Assembly: GCA_007115705.1 (NCBI GenBank)
Contig: QXEO01000215.1
Location: forward strand, 372,001-436,000
From: Dactylis glomerata
Taxonomy: Eukaryota; Streptophyta; Magnoliopsida; Poales; Poaceae
DNA length: 64,000 nucleotides
Direction of reading: 5' to 3'
Below are positions 44,936 through 56,234 of the stretch, piece after piece. The first letter of the stretch is position 1; each line of letters starts with the position of its first letter. A model generated the notes under the pieces. It was not told the DNA's origin and did no database searches. It saw nothing but the letters and a program-made list of their open reading frames with translations. Position numbers and translations under genes: made by a program.

Positions 44936-45235
44936 TCACCTGGCATGCCACATCTCCTCGTGCGCGGCGACGCTGACGTACTGGACGGCGCACAGCAGCC
45001 TGCGCGCGGCTGCGCCAGCCTCCACCTTGAGCGTTAGGGCCTCGACCGCCGCGTGCACGCCGGCCTTGACGCCGGATGGCTTGAGCACCCCTCGCTCCCG
45101 GAGGCAGGCACGAGTCAATCGCAAGACAACCAACCCTCCAGTGGGCTTCCTCATAGGAGCAGCAATCGCTAAAATAAGGCTTCCACCTCCAGTTCTCCAC
45201 CTGAATTGTTCCTTGATTAGATTGGAAGGATGCAC
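44936..45235 (-). other. Coding-like GC-rich fragment in the inner Helitron
   Basis: The minus strand has a 99-codon frame with an Ala/Val/Leu-rich C-terminal half (VKAGVHAAVEALTLKVEAG) that looks like ordinary protein, unlike the flanking AT-rich sequence. I cannot name a family. It may be a captured host exon, as Helitrons often carry, or chance in GC-rich DNA. Confidence 0.25.
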
Positions 45236-45780
45236 AATTACACATGTGGATTGGACAGGTTGCTACATGCACACATGGAGGATTCTAGCCGCTTGAGGCG
45301 TGGTGACCCTCACTGTCATGGGACGGGAGTTGGGGATCGACTTAGGCCGAGGGCAGCAGCTTCATTAGCAGCAGACTGCAGGCATGGGGCACCGGAGACG
45401 GAGGCGCCATGGCGAGAGGGCACCAGAGACCAAGGCGTCATGGAGCTCAGAGGCATAAGAATCAAGGATAGGACCAGACACCAGGAAGATCGCATCCATG
45501 TAAAGAATCCAACTATTGAGCTGAGCGCTCCACGCCTGATGGTTGGAGTGCAGCCCTGCTGCGACCGGCGCCGCCGCACCATGCGCCAACGCCTCCCTTT
45601 CCCCTTCTCTAGCCGGATTCTTCACTAATTATATTCCTCAAACACCAGGGAAGATGCAGGGGTCAATTTCGGCGGATATTGTGTCTGGTAAATATCGGCT
45701 CGTCTTGGTGTAAAGATCGGCTGAGCGCCTGAGCCCATGGCACAAAGGCCTGCCCGGGGTCAATCAACAAATAAATCGAA

Positions 45781-45880
45781 CTGTTTTTTCACTTACCGGT
45801 GGCATTGAGGGTAATATGTAGTTTGGTGAACAGTTTTTTCACTTACCGGTGGCATTGAGGGTAATATGTATTTTGGTGGA
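45781..45880 (+). repeat. Two tandem 50-bp units
   Basis: GTTTTTTCACTTACCGGTGG and the next 30 bases are repeated directly with a period of 50 and about two mismatches. Confidence 0.9.
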
Positions 45881-46229
45881 AGGGTATATCGGTTCAGAAA
45901 AATGTTGGACGAACGAACCGACGAACGAACCACGGAAACCTTACGTCCTTTATTATTAGGTATAGATATAGATTTTTTGACGATGTACGATCCGTCATGT
46001 TTCTTACCGCATAACGTTTTCGTCTGATCTCCTATTTATTTGTCGCTAATGTTCCTCTCCATTCGAGCCGGACGAACCGGGCCGAACTTGTGCTCATGCT
46101 GGGCCGAACTTGTGCTTGAACTATTACAGTCGATAGGAAAAAAGGCTGCCCAACATGGCCAGGAACCCCACGACTCCTCCCTTTATTTCCTCCATATGTC
46201 TCGCACACAGATCACGGGATGCGTGTTAG

Positions 46230-47720
46230 GTGAATTCGTGTACGGCAAGTTGTAGTATTCCATGTATAAATATGCAAAAGATGTATCGTGCTCGTGCGGC
46301 AACTATCGGAGAAGTTCTTCCGCAATCTCGTGAATCAGCAGTTACAGAGGCGGCGGACGAGCTCTTTACCGCCAGGACAGTCGTCCAAGAGCGCCATCCT
46401 TCCCGGAGATCCAAACGCGCGCTCCTCCAAGCCGACAATGTACTCCAGCCTCACCGTCAGCCACACGTTTCGAAGACACCATCTCGCCCATATAACAGAA
46501 GCGAAGCAGTAGGAGCAAACCTGACTCGAATCTGCCGCCCTCCCGCCGTGAGTCTCCGTGTTACCGTTCTGCTGTTTTGCCGACTTTGCCAGAGTCTGCC
46601 GTTGTTTTGCCAACTTCGCCGGAACCCAGCGTCTGGCCGTTCCCACGCGCCTACAACTACAAGCAAAGGATTCCGTGTCAGAGACCACCATCATAGAAGG
46701 CAAGGCGTACGAGTACAAGCGGTCGCAAGACGAGTACCTATCCGATCCCCGTCGCCGGCCATGTATTGGTTCCTAATGAGGCTTGCCTTGCCGCCGGCCG
46801 CCGTCGGCGTCTAACACTTAGATGGATTTATAATTAGATTGAAGTGTACTGCTCGCGGACTTGCCACTGCGGGGACTAGCTGGAACAACGGCGATAGGTG
46901 ATCGAGGAAAACGGTGGGATAAAGGATGCGGGAGTCGATCCTGGAGTGCGACACATCGAGGAGGCGCCCTTCCTGTTGCACATGATTCCTGAGGTGCGGC
47001 GCGAGCAGGCGTTGACACAGACCTGGCCCGATGTGCGGCCGTTGTGCTGCTCGAGTGCTCCTCCTCCTCGTCGTGGCCGATGTCATTGATTACAACGAGG
47101 AGACATCATGCGGTAGCTGGAGTGCACGGAGGTGAAGCCCACGCTATCTACGACCTCTGGCTAGCTGAGAATGGCGGCGGGTTCTCGCTGCCCAAGCCCA
47201 ACTCCAACGCGCTCGTGGACCAGTTCGTGGAGGTCTGGGTCAAGGAAACCGCGCTGACGATGGGCTAGGCCAGGCCGGTGTGCGGTGCCGTCGCCGCCGG
47301 GCTGCCTCCGCAGCGATTCGGCTCCCCCATGGTCACCGTAGACGTCCCATTGACACTGCGAGGAGGCCGCCTGTCGCTGCGGCGTAGGACGCTCCGCCTA
47401 CTACATGCACGACAGCACCCCTAACGCTGACTTCCAGAGCGTCCGCCCCTTTTTTCTGTTTCGTGCGCGCAGCACGCCAGCGCGACCTGGCCGCCGCGTG
47501 CTGTTGCAGTGCTGCCATCGCGACAGACTACAACACCTACCTCCGCCCGGCGGCCCTATGTTTGGCCAGCCTGAGCATCCCAATATGGAGGAAGACGGCG
47601 CCGGTGCCACTCCAGTCGAGAGCTAGGGTTCATATTCGACTGAATCTGCAGACCATTCAATCCATCGATTGCCCGGGCCGTTGCGGGTGCTCCCTTGACA
47701 ACGGCCACAGAGAGACATGA
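46230..47720. other. GC-rich stretch with coding-like fragments in the outer Helitron
   Basis: Several overlapping frames on both strands (for example 47044-47268 plus, with AIYDLWLAENGGGF; 46335-46500 minus, with YIVGLEERAFGSPG) look protein-like but none is long or recognisable. Base composition differs sharply from the flanks. Captured gene pieces are possible; no family is assigned. Confidence 0.25.
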
Positions 47721-48336
47721 GATGTGTCATCAAATCCCTAATTAAGGTGGCTTTGTGCGGTTACGAGCTTGCAAGACGGCTGGGCAGCAAGGTTTTGTGG
47801 TGCTCCATGGTAGTAGAATTCAGCCGACGTGCACAGAGGCAGCTGCAAGGGCAGACTCGAAGTGCTCTTCGTGGATTGATTCCAAAGGGTGATGAAACAT
47901 AGGGAGTACTTATATTAGTTATATATATGGTGTAGCTAACATAATTATTGTATATGCAGAGAACATAATTATTGTAGAAACTATACTCCTTTTTGGATGA
48001 GTTAACATGGTTACTGCAATTGTCTAAAGAGAACGGTTGCATGTTCACAAGCAATATTTTCTTTTACTTAATTATTACTCTTAGTTATTGGTTCCTTATT
48101 GCGTGAACAATCTGAGTATTGGATGTTTTACTTTTATTTTGCCGGAATTTGAAGTGAACGCAATATAAAGTGCTATGGCCTCACTTACTCTGCTTGCACC
48201 GTAAGCAAATTGAAAAACAAAGTAGTAGCACCGTTCAAAAAGAGAGTAGTATAAGCTAGATTTGGGTTGTGACCATATTTATTAATCAAAATTTGGAATT
48301 TTCACTTCCGGTGCAACACACGGGCATGCTTCTTAG

Positions 48337-50988
48337 TCTCTATCTCTACAAATAATATGGCGATGCGACCGTAGGTACGTACGTCCGTCGTGCTGTTTTC
48401 TATTTTCACCCTCGACCTTTTGACAAATTAAGGCGCAGTACACGTGTGGCCCGCTTATGTGCCGAGTCACCGGTCAATCCGTTCAATGACTTCGATCCGC
48501 CGCCGGGAGATCTTGGCGTTGACGCCGTGACCGACTCTGCCCTGCAGGCCTCCCTCTTTTGAACGGGAAGACCAGAGATCGAGGCATCGAGCCTTTTGGA
48601 GACCCATGGGGCTTCGTCAGGGGCTGCGGTGGGAGCTGGATCAGTACGAGAGGAGGGCTAGGAGTAGAAATCATACGCGGAAACGATGTAGACCTATTCC
48701 CCATCTCGATCACGGGCGGGGCAGAGCACACAAAGGCGGAGCTGGGCCCCAGGCAACACGGGCCGTGGCCTCGGGCGTGGAAAAATTTGTAGCCTATGTA
48801 TGAAAATTTGGCCTGGGGCGTAGCCCATCTCAGCCCAGCACGATGAGTCGATGACCAAGACCGTCGTTGAGAATTGCGTCGCCCGGGCGGTGGTAGCCCA
48901 TCGACGCCACGCCAGGACCCCTACCCCGCCGCCCTCGACTGCTCCAGGTCGTCCTGTCGGGCTGCAACACCACCGCCCTCCTCCAGCGATCCCGTCGGGC
49001 GCCGCCCGCCCGCCCTCCTCCAGCGACCCCGTCGCACGCCGTCCGCCCGCCCTCCTCTAGCGACGCCGTCGGCCGCCGCAAGCTGGCTCCTTCCGTGGCC
49101 GCCCTCCCTTGCCTTGCATCCCCGCCCCAGGACACAATCAGCAAGCAGGATGCAGCAAGCCGCTTGCCAGGTCCTGATTCGGTGATTCCCCTAATCCCCT
49201 CCCCTTCTGGTGCTTTGTTTTTTTAGATCTTGCATTGATTTTTGTTTTACAGGAAGACAGCAAGATGAACAAAAGAAGTAGGAGTAGAAAATTTAGATTT
49301 AGAAATTAGAAATATTGCTAAAACGGACATATCCAGCTGTATTGCCTTCTATTATGCCTTAAAATTGGAGTATTTTTTTGAATTTTTTTTGTCCCATAGA
49401 TTTTGGCCCGGGACGTTGGCAATTCCTGGCTACGCCTCTGAGAGCACAGGTCGATGCATCTCGACCACTACTCGGCGCAAGGAGAGAGCGTAGCAGCAGG
49501 GGGAGCACGGGAGAGATGGCTGATGAACTCGCCACCGGTCTCCCGCACCGCTACTGCTCAGCCTTCCTGTGCTGCTTGCGGATGGACAGGAGACAGCAGG
49601 CCCCGCGGGTCCATGAAGCGTCGCTCCCTTCATCTATTCTTACACATGAATGAAAGCGGTACTCTCTTTCTTGTCAAGCGGCTACTGACTACTGCTGTGT
49701 AACTGATGGGGCATTTTACTTTTTGCCCTTCTTTACAGATGGGACAAGGAAAAAGGCAAACAGAGAGAGAGTGATATGCGGCGCAACCATGGTGAGAAGA
49801 TAAGCCTTAAATGTGTGATGTTGACAAATGAATCGCCATTTTTGCTGCTTGATTTTTCTTGACATGATATTGCAGCTCGACCGGAAATATTTTTTTTGAT
49901 GTTCATTCATTTTTTATTTGCTTTTGCTTACATGAGATTATGGTGAATTTTCCTTTCCTCCGATTTGAAGATGTGGTATCTGCATAATTAAACAAATTTT
50001 CGTTGTATTTCTGAAAATTGATCATGGATTTGAAGATGTGGTATGTGCATGATTTAATTTTTTTGTTGTATTTCTGAAAATTGATCATGAAAAGTTCAAT
50101 CCACCACAGCCGTCGGGCCGTCGCCACTAACCTCCACCGCCAGTCAAGACCTCGCCGCCACCATGGTGCACCACCGCCCGCCGACGCTGCCCCACGCAGG
50201 TCCCCGAGCGCACGGGTAGGAAAGGCCTGCTGCCGCCAACAGTGTCCGGGCTTTGCCCGACAGCTCTCGTCGGCGATAGCGCTAGAAGTGGGGGTTGCAG
50301 TCGGAGCAGAGATCGTCACCTGCCCAGTCGCCCGTGGGGGAGGGCCGAAGCATTCTTTTTCCAGATCACTACAAATGCCATTTTTTGTAATTGTATTTTA
50401 TTCTATCGGCTTTGGTAAATCCTACTATATGGTTTTTGTATTTCATTTTTAGAGAAGTACAATTATGATTATACTTGAAATTTTGATATTATAGTAGTTT
50501 TTTTAAGGGGAGAAACATCCGTGTACATATTTGATGCGATCTGTAACGGGCCGCAATAAGCACAAAAGGCCGGAATTGGGGAAATTGGTAGCCTATCTCG
50601 TAGCGGTATGTGGACCGTTGTGCTAAGAATGGGTCTCCAAGCTTTCAACGTATAAAGACCCTAGCCTTGCCCACTTCACTATTTTCTCACAAAACCTACT
50701 GGCCCAAGTTTTTTCCTAGTATACATACATACATTTAAGAGCTAGCACGTACGAGCCGGACGGATGATGGATAAAAATCACAGATCACACCAAGTATTCA
50801 GCCCAGGCCATTATACTACTGCCCAAAATCTGGCGCACGGGCTGCATCTAACTCTAATGGGCTGCCGGCCTGCAGCTCACCGGAGCGGAGCCTCACCGAA
50901 CGCAACCTGATCGCTAAAGTCAATCCGCAGAGCGCTACATCCAGGGAGCGGAGCGGAGCCAGCAATTTTCTGGAAGAGCGGAGGGTTG
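48337..50988. other. Right internal part of the Harbinger-like element
   Basis: 2.6 kb alternating GC-rich (48480-49180, 50090-50350) and AT-rich segments with only short frames. I see no transposase motif and no repeat structure beyond the subterminal GGAGCGGAG motifs at 50880-50985. Confidence 0.4.
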
Positions 50989-51003
50989 CCGAACGGGGCC
51001 TAA

Positions 51004-52120
51004 GTACACCGTAAATAAGTCCTAGTGCTGATCGTATATTAAGACCCACGAAACACACACGGTGGAGATAAGCTAGACAAAGCAACTCTGAAAAAGAGCT
51101 CAAGAGATATAAGTGACAACGCACAGTAGCTCGTGTTGCAATGCACAAGAGAGACGCTAGCACTGGCTCGACGAACAGGTACAAGATTGCACACATGGCA
51201 GCAGCCCGATGAGCACAAAGTAGCTAGTCTCGTATGGGTAAGCTCCTAACACGATGCTGTAGACAGGCTGTAGCTAAAGCGATCAAAATCGTGTAGAAAG
51301 GACGCTATGTGGACACAGTGGTAACACGCTATCGCGGCGGAGAAACCTACGAAAAATATGACACGGCAGAGATATACGACGCCGGAAACACACGGCAGCG
51401 CGACGGCGACGCGAAACGGACAAAGTAGTTTGTCTTTTTTATAGATATATAGGTGCGGCGTGCGTGCACGTCTCCTGTTTTTTTTTACTAAACTGAAACT
51501 TGGGCCAAAAAAAAAGTTGGCCCGATCCCGCGCCAGACCACAGAGGATGTCTGAGGTCGGCCGATTCCCGTCGATTGCTAGCGAGGCGATATCGCGACCA
51601 TAGAAGAGGTCTATGGTCGGGCAAGCTGATGCGTCGCTCGTTTCACTTTTTTTTTTGAATCAGATCGATCGCTGCCAGGAAGTACACCACGCGCAGGGAA
51701 TCGAGCAATCCTGAGAAGCTAGCGATGAAGTCAAGGATCCCAACCGGATCTGGTAAAGAAACGTGGGACAGGTGGACTCTTGGAGATCGATAGAGATTGC
51801 TTTTGTTTTTTTGTGTGACTAGATCGGAAACAATCGGACCGATCAGAGCAATCGGCAACAATCGGAAATGGCGGCGGCAGACTGTTTGGATGAGGACACC
51901 AACGACACAACACAAAGAACAAAGACGAGGAACCCAGACTACGACGACTCGGACAAGAAGAAAATCAACGATCATCAACTAAAAACTTAAGAACGATGCA
52001 ATCTAGGCTATGGCAAAACTAAGAACCCTAATTTTTTTTGAAGCTTTTTCTGGATAGGACTGAAAACAAAAACGAATTGTGGGGATGGATCTGTGGATGC
52101 TCACCGAGTAAACCGTGGAA
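51004..52120 (-). other. CRM leader, part next to the primer site
   Basis: Untranslated leader of the CRM-type element between primer site and the Harbinger insertion; only short chance frames. Confidence 0.6.
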
Positions 52121-52131
52121 ATCTGATACCA
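52121..52131 (-). other. Primer-binding site of the CRM-type element
   Basis: The minus strand reads TGGTATCAGAT, three bases after the LTR end CCCCATATCA. Initiator-tRNA-Met type. Confidence 0.8.
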
Positions 52132-52134
52132 AGA

Positions 52135-53086
52135 TGATATGGGGTGGCCCGATCTTCTCGTGAGCGATGCGATGGTGATGATGGCAGCGGATGATTATCG
52201 GGGATAACTTGGTGTCACCGATGAACTCTCCTCGCTTGAACCCTGATGCCAATGCAACAGCTCTCAAACCTTGTAGGATATTCACGACTCCACACACTTG
52301 CGCACGTAGCCGTCGATCATGAAACGGTAGTTTGCAATCTATTGATTCCCAATGGAACAATAGATCACACTAAACTTGCAGCAGTATAACACCAAATCCA
52401 GATGAATTGGTGCGGAGGAATTCAGATGAATGCTTACAGCAGTTCAACGAAGTAATCTTTAGTCTAAACGTGGTCTAACCCTAATTGAGGGGGCGCCCAG
52501 GGCTACTTATAGGTGGCCGGGCGTCCTCAGCAAAGACCTGGCCCAAAACATGTCTGGTTTGGGCCCAAACTGACTCGGTTCGACTCAAACGGGTACATAC
52601 CGACCCATATATGGGTTCGGCCTAATTTTAGCACGCAGGCCAAGTGTGTAGCGCGCCTTAGACGTGTAGACATCGTGTCGTAGGCAGTCCTAGTGCACCA
52701 TCACGTGCTCGTGCTCATCCAGACTTGATCTCCTTCACGTGGTGATGTCCTCCATGCTTGTGGCGCCGGCCTCCCTCTCCTCCCTCGCGCTCTCTTGCTT
52801 GATCACCACATCATGCTCCATGTGCTGCAACTCCTCGCTCCCTCGAACCCCTTCTTCTCCAATGAACCTGATCATACATATGAACAAAGACTTAGGAAGC
52901 ATAAAATTCTCATTACAATAAATATCAAATTCAGCAAGGAGTGAGTTCACCTGCTGTTGTAACAACTTAGCACGGGCTCGAGTAATTGGTCCAATCCTAA
53001 TCTCGTCATTGGACTTATCTTGATCAGCAACAATAGGATCATCAACAGTAGGTGGAGATGGCTGTGTAGTAGGGATATCCTCATTA
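52135..53086 (-). repeat. 5' LTR of the CRM-type element (952 bp)
   Basis: Same length as the 3' LTR. Its first two bases have changed from TG to TA (TAATGAGG). The C-terminal integrase codons are present here too (52735 onward) only because they are part of the LTR. Confidence 0.9.
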
Positions 53087-54823
53087 GGTTGTACACTTTA
53101 CCCACAATCATCCGGATACTCATAGTGTGGGAATCTTCCCCGCATAACATCATATGCCACGACAAGCACCATATCAAAGCCTTTCGCTTATCTACCTTAG
53201 TACGGGAATCTACCCTATGGAGTATGTACCTCCCCGGCACACCCTGGCAGTCTACCTCCACGTTCGAGCGTAACTCTAGTGCCATGTCAGGAGACTCATA
53301 GTGTCTTCCGACCGGATAAATCCCTCACCGATCCACTATTGCCCAATCGCAGCAATCTGAATTCTGGGGTACCGCGTACCCTTATATAGTTATGAGACTC
53401 CCGTACTAAAATAAACAAACTATGAGGTAAGCCCCGTCCCATACCAGGGTAATTGTGGTTGCACGGGTTAATTGTTCTAAGCGAACTCTTAGTGATCACC
53501 AATGTCATTTCTGAAAAACTCCTGCCTCCAACTCTGGAAAATACATCCCCACCTTATTTTCAAAAACATTTTTGAAATCCATCAATGGAATAGCACTCCA
53601 TTCCAAGGTTTTCGAAATCATTTGCAAAGACCCATTTGAGTGTTCCCAACCTAGAGTTTTTGCTCCACTACAAAGTATTCCAAAGGTCGTGATGCTAACC
53701 ATCATGCCACTAACCCAAGGGATAAGTAGGTGTCAAGAGGGTGTCATCCATGAGTATGATAACAAATGACTTGTGGAGCCAAGTCACCAATAATTGATAT
53801 CTAGAGGTGATAACAATATAACATCATGCAATTTCATAGACATTTATAAAACATTCAATAAGTAAAAGTAGGATCAGATATGAATCAAGTTTAGATGGCT
53901 TGCCTTGGTCAGCTTGTCCCTAGTCTTCTCCTTGATATCCAAATACTTTCCCTTCCTCGATACTCTCGGTGTCGTTCGAATCTAGCGCTGATAAATAATA
54001 GCGACATAAGTATGCAAGCACAAACAAGCCATACACATCACCACAGCAAACAAATCACACCAAGCAAGTATCAGAAATAACAAACACCATACTGAATATT
54101 TTCAAGCATTTTCAATAACAATAACTATTTCTATGAATAAAGTAAAGATTTACCTATTAACTAAACCCTAATGGAGCTCCAAACAACAAGAAGACAATTC
54201 AATTGGTTGACAGCATGCTATCAGTATACCAATAGAAAGTTATCATTTTTATGAATCCAACAAAAGTGGATTCACTCAAAAAGGATTGCCAATTATTTTC
54301 CTATGATTTTTCTAGTGATGGAATCTATTGTTTCACAGCTAATTCTACCAGAAAATCATACTAGCTCAGAAAAAAATATCCTACGATCAGTAGCAAGAAT
54401 TCACTGTACAAGATCACCCAAAATTGGTTTCACTCAAAAATACTTCACAGATTAGGTTTTAAAATTCCCTAAAGTCAGATCTGGTATTAATTTGCAAAAA
54501 CAACCATGCTAAAAATAAGGACCTAATTGCAACCAGGCCAGTGGCATGTGAAAGGTGTTGTAGAAGGTTTCCCTACAAAATTGGATTAAATCCAATTGGG
54601 TCTCTGGATCTCAAGATATGGAATTATTAGTGTAAAAGACACATTATGCAAAATTAAATACCAAAAAGAAAATACACTAAATTTTGGCAAGCCACTTGTA
54701 CTGGATGTTGGGAAAATAGTTCTAGATCAAGCATAAAATTGGATCCACTCATGTTCATGCATTTAACAAATATTTTGGGATTTATTTCTAGCAGAAAGTC
54801 TGTCAGATCTAGAAAAGAAATAA

Positions 54824-55536
54824 GTGCATGTTTGGATGTATGAATTAGGGCTTGGAATTGCCTATTTGGAATATAGAGGCTTGAATTCCGCTGTTTGGAT
54901 GGCCATGGAATTTGAGTGTGGAAACTGGCCGAAATTCCTAGCCAAATCCACCATGTGTTATTTCGGCCTTGCATATTTCCGAGCTGCCCCGCTCCGAATT
55001 GGCCGGAATTGTAAAAACTTAAAAAAAACTATAGAAAATTCAAAAACTTTAAAAACTTTAATAAAATCAAAAAATGTGAAAAAATTAAAAAAAATGAAAA
55101 AAGTAAAAACTTTAAAAATAGAAAACTTAAATAATAGGAAATGTAAAAAAAGTTCTAATAAAAATCCAAACTAAAAAACCTAGAAAATTTTGAAAATTAT
55201 AAAATAAAAAATTATAAAATAAAAAATAAAAAACTTCCAAAAATATAAGAAATTTGATAACAGTACAAATATCAAAGTTTAATAAAATTTAAATAAAACA
55301 TAAAAATTTGGAAATATAAAGTGAGAAAAACCCTAACCCTAGATCGAAATTCAATTCCATGTTTTGTACATTCAAATAGGATTTGAAACTACGTGCTATT
55401 CTTAGATTCCAACAAGAATTTCCATGCACATCCAAACAACGAAATTGGAAATGGAGGTCATTTCCTTTCCATCTTAGATTTGGAATTTTCAGTCCAATTC
55501 ATTTTAGAGCAAAAATTCCTACAACCAAACAGACCC
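54824..55536. mobile_element. Harbinger/Tourist-type MITE (713 bp)
   Basis: Flanked by TAA (54821-54823 and 55537-55539). Inverted termini GTGCATGTTTGGATGTA and GGGTCTGTTTGGTTGTA match at 13 of 17 positions. The interior is A-rich and non-coding. The paired LTR has the unfilled site, with a single TAA at 63320-63322, so the borders are exact. Confidence 0.9.
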
Positions 55537-56225
55537 TAAAGGATTTGCTAATAAAAAACATCTCGCGGGCCAGATCTAACAGATCTAGGCCGATCCGCTG
55601 GGTCGCCGGCCCACTCCACCCAGGCGCGCGCGGGAGAGGCATTTAAACGCCCGACATGAGGGTCCCGGCGATCAGCGGACGCGGCGGCCGAAGGGGTAAG
55701 AGGCAACCCGAGCCATCCGATCTAGTGCCGATCGACGGCTTGCGGTCGTCTTCCTCCTCTGACCTCGGCAGACAGGAGAGGGAACCCTAGCCCACAAACG
55801 GGGGTCGAGGGGCTCACCTAAGGGCACCCTCTGGCCACGGGAAGGCTACGAGGGGAAGCGGCGGTCCACGCCAAGCTCAACAAGGGGCGGGAGCGGTGGT
55901 AGGACTTCTGGATGGTGACCTGCGCGTCGGTGATGAAATCGGCCGCTCCGGATTCATGGCGGGGTCAACATGCTGGTGTACCTGGGTCAAAATAGACTAC
56001 GGGATTAGGTAGATATTGATGCGGGGATTGCATGCATGCGGGAATATAGAGCAGAGATGGTCTAGAGAGGTGGCACGGTGGTCTTCTTCCTCCCAGATCG
56101 GAAGGAGCTTTCTTCCTCTCCTCACTGCGGTAGAGCAAGGGGGGCGTGCAGGTGTCCCTGGGAGGCTAAGTTAAGTGTGGGGGAGTACAATGAGGAAGCG
56201 GAGACGGGCTAGAGGGGTATGCGGG

Positions 56226-56234
56226 CTTATATAG
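56226..56234 (-). promoter_or_regulatory. TATA box in element A's LTR
   Basis: The minus strand reads CTATATAAG in a GC-rich context about 2.2 kb from the LTR start. Probable core promoter; activity not shown. Confidence 0.4.

Larger units (their letters stand above)
43892..45972 (-). mobile_element. Putative inner Helitron
   Basis: Minus strand: 5' TCTATATCTATACC after an A (45972), and 3' hairpin CCCGT-TGCAACGC-ACGGG then CATATTTCCTAG followed by T (43892). This is a near-textbook Helitron terminus of the Triticeae type. Its first 55 bases match the start of the outer Helitron. About 2.1 kb, with no replicase. It contains a GC-rich coding-like stretch near 44936-45235. Confidence 0.55.
43811..48336 (+). 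mobile_element. Putative outer Helitron
   Basis: The 5' end TCTATACCTAATAATAAA follows an A. The 3' end has an imperfect hairpin (CCGGT ... ACGGG), then CATGCTTCTTAG followed by T. Helitrons start TC, end in a short hairpin plus CTRR, and insert between A and T; here the end is CTTAG, not the usual CTAG. No Rep/helicase frame is visible. Interrupted by another Helitron at 43892-45972. Confidence 0.4.
42989..51000. mobile_element. PIF/Harbinger-like DNA transposon, 8.0 kb, apparently non-autonomous
   Basis: Flanked by TAA (42986-42988 and 51001-51003). Terminal inverted repeats GAGCCTGTTCGGTA and GGCCCCGTTCGGCA match at 10 of 14 positions. Both ends carry repeated GGAGCGGAG-type subterminal motifs. 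The 3-bp TAA duplication and C-TGTTCGG termini fit PIF/Harbinger. I saw no open frame resembling a DDE transposase or Myb-like partner, but an intron-split, decayed one cannot be excluded. More than half is nested Helitron sequence (43811-48336). Confidence 0.65.
36725..53086 (-). mobile_element. CRM-type chromovirus with nested insertions (16.4 kb)
   Basis: Flanked by GGTTG at 36720-36724 and 53087-53091. LTRs of exactly 952 bp (36725-37676 and 52135-53086) differ at about 26 positions, nearly all transitions. On the minus strand: 5' LTR, tRNA-iMet primer site, leader, gag, a truncated foreign element, reverse transcriptase, RNase H, integrase. The integrase frame continues through most of the 3' LTR to a stop at 37325, an arrangement known from the centromeric CRM lineage, and the LTR start TGATGAGGACATC also fits CRM. 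Multiple stops make it inactive. Confidence 0.8.

Noticed and set aside
52735..53086. A second copy of a CRM element starting right of 52735
   Set aside because: The integrase C-terminal codons here are part of the 5' LTR; the LTR ends at 53086 against the GGTTG duplication, so there is only one element.
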